DNA of 64,000 nt. Source: Taenia hydatigena (taxonomy: Eukaryota; Platyhelminthes; Cestoda; Cyclophyllidea; Taeniidae). The stretch spans positions 124,001-188,000 of the forward strand of contig JADWOT020001311.1 of NCBI GenBank assembly GCA_036345935.2. Reading direction: 5' to 3'. This document shows, piece after piece, positions 57,400 to 64,000 of this stretch. Both the position numbers and the translations under genes were made by a program. The notes under the pieces were generated by a model. The model ran no database searches. It worked only from the letters and a program-made list of their open reading frames with translations, and had not been told where the DNA came from. Positions within the stretch are counted from its first letter, which is position 1, and the number at the start of each line of letters is the position of its first letter.

Positions 57400-60200
57400 C
57401 CTCAACATTATCATTCAAATGTATTTTCAAATTGTGTATTAATTTTCTCACTTTTGAATTGTAGCAAACTTCTATTCCCAATCAGGTCTTGTTCGTAGCT
57501 ACTTAACTGATGTGGTCAACAATTCTATTGTGCCAGGCTGAGTCTTCTTCTTCACCTTTGCTTTGGTAGTGCGTTTAAATCGGCCTCGGCTTTGCAGCCC
57601 TAATTGCTTCAATGCTGACACACTATATGTCGAATACGCCTTAATCATATCCAGTTGTGTGTGCCCTTTTTTGACTAAAAACGATATCGTCAAGATGCTG
57701 AAGGTTTGGTGTAACAAACTCCAGTGACTCGCACATTTGCTGACTGGCAAGTAAAGCTAGCAAATAGAGCCGATGAGAGGATTGCCATAATGAGTCCACA
57801 TTTCTCATGGTTTCGACTGACAGCAACACTGCACGTTCAGTCAAAATTCCTTTGCTTGGGTCAAAGGCTTAGCACAATGAGGTACCTAAACGAATTCAGA
57901 GTTAAATCAGAGATTACTTAAGCAATTAGATCTATTTATCGTCTTAAGTCCAAATTCGAACAGAAGGCAAGCAAATGGGATAGTCGAGTTCATTTTCTTT
58001 TCTTCAAGGAGATTCCAATGCAAAGATGCCACGGAGAAAGTTGTTCGTTTGGCAATAGGCTGGTTGCTGTGACACTGCGGGTTACCATGATCGAGTGCTG
58101 AAGCACTGAACACCGAGGAGCACGGCTGTTGCGCGTCACATTACAGGCCAATCAGAAGTAGCAGTTTTGTCCAGAGTGGTGCGCCAACTAACGTGGTTGG
58201 CTGAGGAATGATGCTAACACCATTCATGCAATTCAGTGGTGGGCCTGTCTACATTTGCGAGATGAACTAAAGTTGATGAGTTAATGGGTGTTGATGTGCT
58301 TGCTGCTGATTATCAAAATGGACACGAAAGGCAATACTATTTTTGGCAAGTAAATTAATGAGGTGTTGTACGTGCTGAAGCAGATCTTTGCATATCTCAG
58401 CGTCTTTAGACATGATGACCCTAACAGTTTTGAAATTTTCTGCTTGTCATTGAAACGGCAACATAAATTTAATTAGGTGAGGTCATTTGAAGCTTGTTGT
58501 TAATAAATTTATTTGCACTAATACTTCTTTCCGCCTGCACATTACCATACTTGTGGTCAGGTGTCATATATGCCTAGGGTAATTTCCATAGTACTACACA
58601 TTCAAGCAAAATTCAACTTTCGGAATTAGCGACAAGACCACTACACCTTTTCGTGCCTTTGTTTTGTATTTACCAGCAAAATTAACACCCCTGAGAAGAT
58701 ATACTGCCCAATGTAGCTACACGGAAGGAATGAATGAATTCTAAGAGTGGCCCGTAAAAGGACATAACGACTTGTAACATAAGTGACATAGTCAGGCCTG
58801 GTCCATGCAAGCTAAACTAATTGCCTCTTTCCGTCAACTTTTAGCCATGCTCACGCTTTGGACCGTGAAGCCTAAAATTTGCCGCAATTTGCAATTGATA
58901 GCAAGCAATCCAAAAATAAACTTGTCGAAATGATTCGCCTCCTGGAAGCTGTATGCAATTAATTGACACGGTAATATTTCGCCCAATCCTCGACAATTTG
59001 ATCGATGCATGCTAGACAAGTCTCTCTCTGACAACGGCAATTTAAGGAACCATGAGATTGCCCATTAGCTGCATGCAGACAATGGTATAAATGCCATTGT
59101 TGCAGCAAGATTTTACCGTACATAAAAACTTCTGCGGTCCTTTTTTATTTTATTGCATTTGCGATTGGCAGGCAATGTGTTGACGTCTCCCTAATGCTAA
59201 TTATTTAGGCCCCGCATCTTCGATACACATCAAATCTATGCTGGCTTGCGGATCGGTATGCCAACGGCTAACTTGCAAGTACATGCACACTTGCCATATG
59301 ATCTGTGGGCAGACCATCTCCTTGGGTGTGCTTGACTGTCTCCGTGTAAATCTTTAATGAGAAGGCTTGTGACACTAGAAAATTGTTCTTGTTTGAATTA
59401 TTTATTAATAAAGTTGCGTATCATGAATTCGGGATAGCATTAACTCAAATGGCTTCAAATTTTGCTGGTTTGAAAAGCTTTGGAGCAGTCGAATTTAAAA
59501 TATCCGCATAAAAATTCCGTCCAGACTTTTTTTGCTTAGATTCTAGCAATCGTTATAGTTTGCGTAAAGCCTAGTAAACTTGCATCGAACTATTATATTA
59601 CCCGTGCCGGTTGAAAAACGCAGCCATAATGAGAAGTGAACAAAACTTTCTCATCGAGATAGGTGCGAAAAGACCCCACCGTTTTATCATGCTTTCCTTC
59701 TTAGGCAGCAAGCGAATCAACCCATCTCAGTCGTTAATTCCTTAAGAATCACCATTTGTGCACGGGCTCATCCGATGCCATAAAAAGGGTGACTGTCATT
59801 TTTTTGGGGCAATAGCATCGGGAGAGCGCTTGGGCGGTTGGTACTTTTCACTATCACACTTCATCCAGACGCTGTATAACAGGCATTAAGTAAAGCCTCA
59901 GAGTCAGAGTTATAGAGCAGGCTTTGGCTTATAGATTGGCTTAGCTCATCTTGCATTTTCCAAACCAATCCAACCCTCTGTGTTTGTTTGCTCAAGTTAG
60001 TCATCAGCGCCACCAGTATACCAACCCAATCCAAGTACTGTAGTGGCGCGCGCTTTAGTGTAAGCCAATCATTTAAGGGCATGCTTCCTACTGGCTCCTT
60101 GTATGCGACGCTAACCCAAGCCACACACGTGAGCGAAGTCGTTGGTCTGCATTTATGCCGTATTCAGACCAATCGCAATACGTTGGCATTAAACGAAGGA
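57400..60200. other. No gene called
   Basis: Unique sequence. Overlapping minus-strand frames at 57499-57844 (for example AYSTYSVSALKQLGLQSRGR) and at 59861-60124 read somewhat like protein, but have no domain or clear junctions. Confidence 0.3.
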
Positions 60201-60226
60201 AGACTATTTGTTCCTTTGCTTAACAG

Positions 60227-60358
60227 GGAGGAAATGTGCTGATATTATTGAGGATGGCAGAGTCATTACCAGCTCCAGAAAAGAAGGCTACCTATGTGGT
60301 AGAATTGATCTATGCAAATCCTCTATCGATGCCACCATTTTCATTTCCAGTAGACTAA
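60227..60358 (+). CDS. Weak candidate terminal exon
   Basis: The acceptor CTATTTGTTCCTTTGCTTAACAG's last 20 bases are pyrimidine-rich and end at 60226. A 43-codon frame follows: GGNVLILLRMAESLPAPEKK, then ATYVVELIYANPLSMPPFSF, PVD and TAA. A second frame is also open to 60414. No upstream exon was found. Function unknown. Confidence 0.15.
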   Translation, partial: GGNVLILLRMAESLPAPEKKATYVVELIYANPLSMPPFSFPVD

Positions 60359-60419
60359 GACATCAGTCAAAAGCAGTTAAGCCCGCATGTGCCTTATGGT
60401 CTCTTTCTCACTAAGCTAA

Positions 60420-63400
60420 CGTTGGGAATAGGATAATGGGTCGTCGGCTCAACACTCTACCAAAGCGTCAACATTTGGGCCAAGTCTACAGCTGCATATA
60501 CATCCTCTGAGAAGAAGATGGACGTCTCCACGACGAATTGAATACCCACTAATGTACCTCTTTAATTCTGCGGAAATTATGTTTGCGCTAAGCTGACTTT
60601 GTGTCTGCATGCATGGTCCTACTATGTTACTCGATTTGAACTCATCGTTAGGCTCACAATGAGAGATATTCTGATGTAAGTATACAGACGGAGGTTTGGT
60701 TGCCAGGGCAATGTTGTACTGCCACCTGACGCGTTGGCGAGCAATGTTTATGCACGCCATAACTGACTGCATTTTTAACGTCACAGAATGCAATTTACAA
60801 AACCCATTTAGACTGCGTAACCATTTAATTTTACGTGACAGCTAGGCAATAACACATATCACCACCAATCTCAAGAACAGCACAATCGACTGCGTTGCAG
60901 GCACAACTGAAGCTCAGATCTAACAAGTTTGAGTATATTAGTAAGGTCAGAAATGCTTTGAAATTGGAATATGGGCATTTAAACCAAGGCCATGATAATG
61001 CACAAGAGCAGATCAAAATGAAGGGAAATTTAGGCACTTGGCAATGCTCAAATATTCTTAGTTCGGCCTCGCTAACCAGTCCCTCTTTGGTGGAATTGTG
61101 CGAAGTCGTATGAGTCGTGCAGAGAGTTATTGAAAAGCGTCGATATCTGTGAGTTGCAGACGTAATGTCTCACTGCCATTGTGATGAGCTCTTAATGCTA
61201 GCGCACAACATCACACAAGGTTCTGTTTCCTGTGCCCATTTCTTTACCAAATTTGATATTTGCGCTCACTTGCAGTCTTAGCAATGGAGTTTAGTGCGTA
61301 TGGACTCATAACTTGGGGTTTAATAGGTAAAAAATCAAAAAAACAAATGCAAAGAGGTGAACACCAAACCAACTACAGTAGCCCATCCGTAAGTTCGGAA
61401 TCTCTCAAACTACATCAAACATAAGCTGCGATATTCAATGCCCAAAATAAGGGAATGGGATCAAGGCGTAAAAGGAAGACCCTGGCATGCACTTATGATG
61501 CCTTAAATATGCAGCCATGTAAAAAAATGCAAAAAAAACTATATCAGTCATTTATCAGCTTAATAAAAGCTGCGTCACTTAACTGCTACATTGACTGCAG
61601 CACCTACTGAGGGCGAGACAGTACATATGCTGGCTGTCAAAATGTGGGGCAGAAGAAGTAGTGGGTGGGTAGACGCAGGATGGCATGGTAGGTTAGAGGT
61701 CCCTTAGACAACTTGAGGTCAGCACGTTGCAATGACAATAACCTAGGCCTAACAGAAGTGGAAAGATATCAAAGAATGTCAGTGGCGTAATGGGTGTCGA
61801 TCGCAAGTTAATGACAATGGTAGTCCTCAGCGGCCGTTCATTGTTGCGCATAGTCATTGGGGCGTCTGCATTACCGCACGTTAAATTGTGAGTGCATGAG
61901 TTGCAGCTGCTGCGATCTTAGACCAAAAATTGATTTAGCGTGTCACTATCGTAAAAGGTTACGAGTTCATTTTTGAACCGCTAATCACATTGCGCATCAA
62001 TGCAAATGAGAAATGCTACTACACTTTTCTCTACGGTAATGCGAATTACACGGAGCGTAAGGGTCACAAAAAGCATCCTTTAGAGAAAGGCCCTCCATTA
62101 TTATAGCAGAAAATGACCTACCGCTATGGCTGGGAGTTACCGAGGGCTAATCCACCAAATGTGATTAGTTGTAATCTAAGTTAGCCCCATCGTCTGATAA
62201 ATTAAGTATCAAAAACTGCAACCCCTATCTTAGTTCGCCCCTTGCACGTTGTAAAACCACACAATATGCATTTAGTTGATTAACCTGTGCAACGAACCTA
62301 ACTTGTGCACCTTCCTGCAGCCTTATTTGAGTGCACTTGAGGCTTTTTTCTGGAATGCAAATAACATGCCAACTTCATAAAGCATCATTCCTGGTCTCAC
62401 GAAATAAGTATTAGTAAAGAAGCAAGATACTTGCCATAATAAACACGTTGCATGTGATACAAATGAGCTATAGCAAACCACAACGGAAAAAAAACAATTA
62501 AAAATCGGCGAATGACCAAAACATGGCGATGCGATCAACCAGGTAGAACGTTGCATTAACCAAATGATGCACAAAGGCATGAATAAAATCTGTATGCAGA
62601 ATAACTTTATATGCTGAGAGCTGTGTTGCATGCATCAAGGCAAGAGCAATAGTTAAAGCAAAACCACCCAAACATTACTCGGACCGGCAGTCATGCAACG
62701 CATTAGCGATAGCGAAAGCCACACACCCAAATGATAACCACACAGGCACTCAGAGGTGACATCTAAAATGAGGTGTCAAAGCAAATGAATCTCATAAAAC
62801 TATTATTAAAGTTGGAACTTTGTGCATAGTAGATTGATGACAGTACGGTAGCGCTTAAATTAGGTCAAGAAATCGGCAAAGACTAGAGGAAAGGGCTGTA
62901 AGGTAAATCGGTCGTCCACTGGACAAAGTCAGAGGCAAGATACATCATTTTTGGTCGGCTACTAAAGCAAAACGATGTTTTTTAAAGCAGTGCACTAGGA
63001 GTATCAACAGTCTGTAAGCTCTGTAGTGCAAAAAAGTTCTGCTCCTAAAGCGCCTTAGCTGAACCCTTAATCTCTTCTCTCCCGAATCCTATTCACCCAT
63101 CGCACGTATCGTACCCTGTGTATTTACAGCTTTGTGAACGGACATAATACGTTCCACGTAGAACGTGGAAACTTTTAAAGCATCTAATCTTATACGCACT
63201 TCTGCTTCGCTTGGTTGCTCTGCCCAGAAACACTTTCACACTTATCACCCGTCAAAATGACTGTGTGAGTAAAAGGGGCAAAATTTCTTGGGAAATTATT
63301 TTAATAAGGAACCGCGTAAATTGATTAAAACCTCCTACGACCTCAACAACGTGACATATCTAACGCGCCACACAATTTAGCTTTTAGGGTTGGGCGAAAA

Positions 63401-64000
63401 TACACCTTAATGATGGCGGTCCGATACGCAGAAGAATAGAGAATTGCGGTGAGTATGGTTTTGTGGGAGCTACAATTCAGTCCTCCATAACGAATCCAAA
63501 AATTCACGATTTTACTAGTTGGCATGAATTCAGAGAAAATCTATCGGAATCCGGTAAGATAAGTAAATGCAATGTAAAAAGTATTAGACAGTGATAAGTG
63601 GCTACTGCAAATAGCAAACAGCGTAGTTGTGTACCGTGTTTGCATGCATTTTAAATAAGCCTATTCGTAAAGATGTAACCACTCTGTGCGATTCCCTGTA
63701 CTCGGTACGCTTAAAATTCCATGCACAAATTGTATAATTTCTGCGCATGTGATTTCCTATTTCTCTTCAAAAAGTGCCTAAAGAGCATGCAAGTAGGTAT
63801 CGAGAACAAATGGGGAAGTTGAGAAGGTAAGAAAATCAAATTACAGCAATATTTCTGCACAGCACCCTGCTGCATTTATAACGTCAACCTACCGTTCAGC
63901 TAGGGTGGGAAATACGTTTACCATAAAGACACCTAACAGTGCGGTATCTCTATGTCCTGCTTGAGACGCCCAGCATAACTTCGCAATGAACGCAAGAGTG
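60420..64000. other. No gene seen
   Basis: AT-rich unique sequence with short chance-like frames only. A small inverted repeat lies at 63152-63170. Confidence 0.3.
63152..63170. other. 8-bp inverted repeat
   Basis: TTCCACGT and ACGTGGAA pair around AGA. It contains TTC and GAA units, but their spacing does not match a heat-shock element. Confidence 0.4.

Noticed and set aside
63152..63170. Heat-shock element
   Set aside because: TTC and GAA units are not at the required two-base spacing and no gene lies nearby.
1..64000. CRISPR array
   Set aside because: No short direct repeats with regular spacers occur; the repeats here are long, diverged and dispersed.
1..64000. Retrotransposon or DNA transposon open reading frames
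   Set aside because: I found no reverse transcriptase, integrase or transposase motif in the longer frames, and no matching terminal repeats at repeat edges.

Overview
The window looks like a gene-poor stretch of a metazoan nuclear genome. There are no bacterial-type operons, recognisable coding is broken into short exon-sized pieces with GT/AG signals, and most of the sequence is old decayed repeats. The one long recognisable gene is a cytosolic-type Hsp70 copy, already broken. Introns that can be inferred are short (about 48-90 bases). An intronless decayed Hsp70 copy, short introns and a candidate micro-exon gene would fit a flatworm, possibly a tapeworm. That assignment is inference with low confidence.

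Layout. 0.2-3.5 kb: pieces of two repeat families, called PAL (hairpin-bearing) and KIN (decayed tyrosine kinase). 3.5-4.5 kb: family A copy 1. 4.5-7.1 kb: mostly unique, with weak coding candidates. 7.2-8.4 kb: PAL. 9.0 kb: tRNA-Ser-like pseudogene. 11.8-14.8 kb: candidate gene made of very short exons. 16.75-18.4 kb: family T. 18.85-19.9 kb: family A copy 2. 22.5-28.4 kb: inverted T fragment, then families D and R and an inverted PAL copy. 31.0-36.4 kb: inverted A, then PAL and KIN copy 2. 39.0-40.9 kb: Hsp70 pseudogene. 41.9-43.2 kb: family A copy 4. 44.2-48.8 kb: PAL and KIN copy 3. 48.9-52.1 kb: more repeat pieces and two PAL copies. 54.5-57.3 kb: A fragment, T, D, R and inverted PAL. The rest is unique sequence with nothing I can call firmly.

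The main result is that much of the repeat content consists of decayed copies of multi-exon genes, not anonymous DNA. Kinase subdomains I to XI can be followed in order on the minus strand in KIN copy 2 (33.5-34.9 kb) and largely again in copy 3 (46.2-47.6 kb), with a fragment in copy 1 (2.8-3.1 kb). The 31.8-36.4 kb and 44.2-48.8 kb blocks are near-collinear about 12.4 kb apart, with the Hsp70 pseudogene between them. No gene in the window can be called intact with confidence. All repeat boundaries were found by eye and are approximate.
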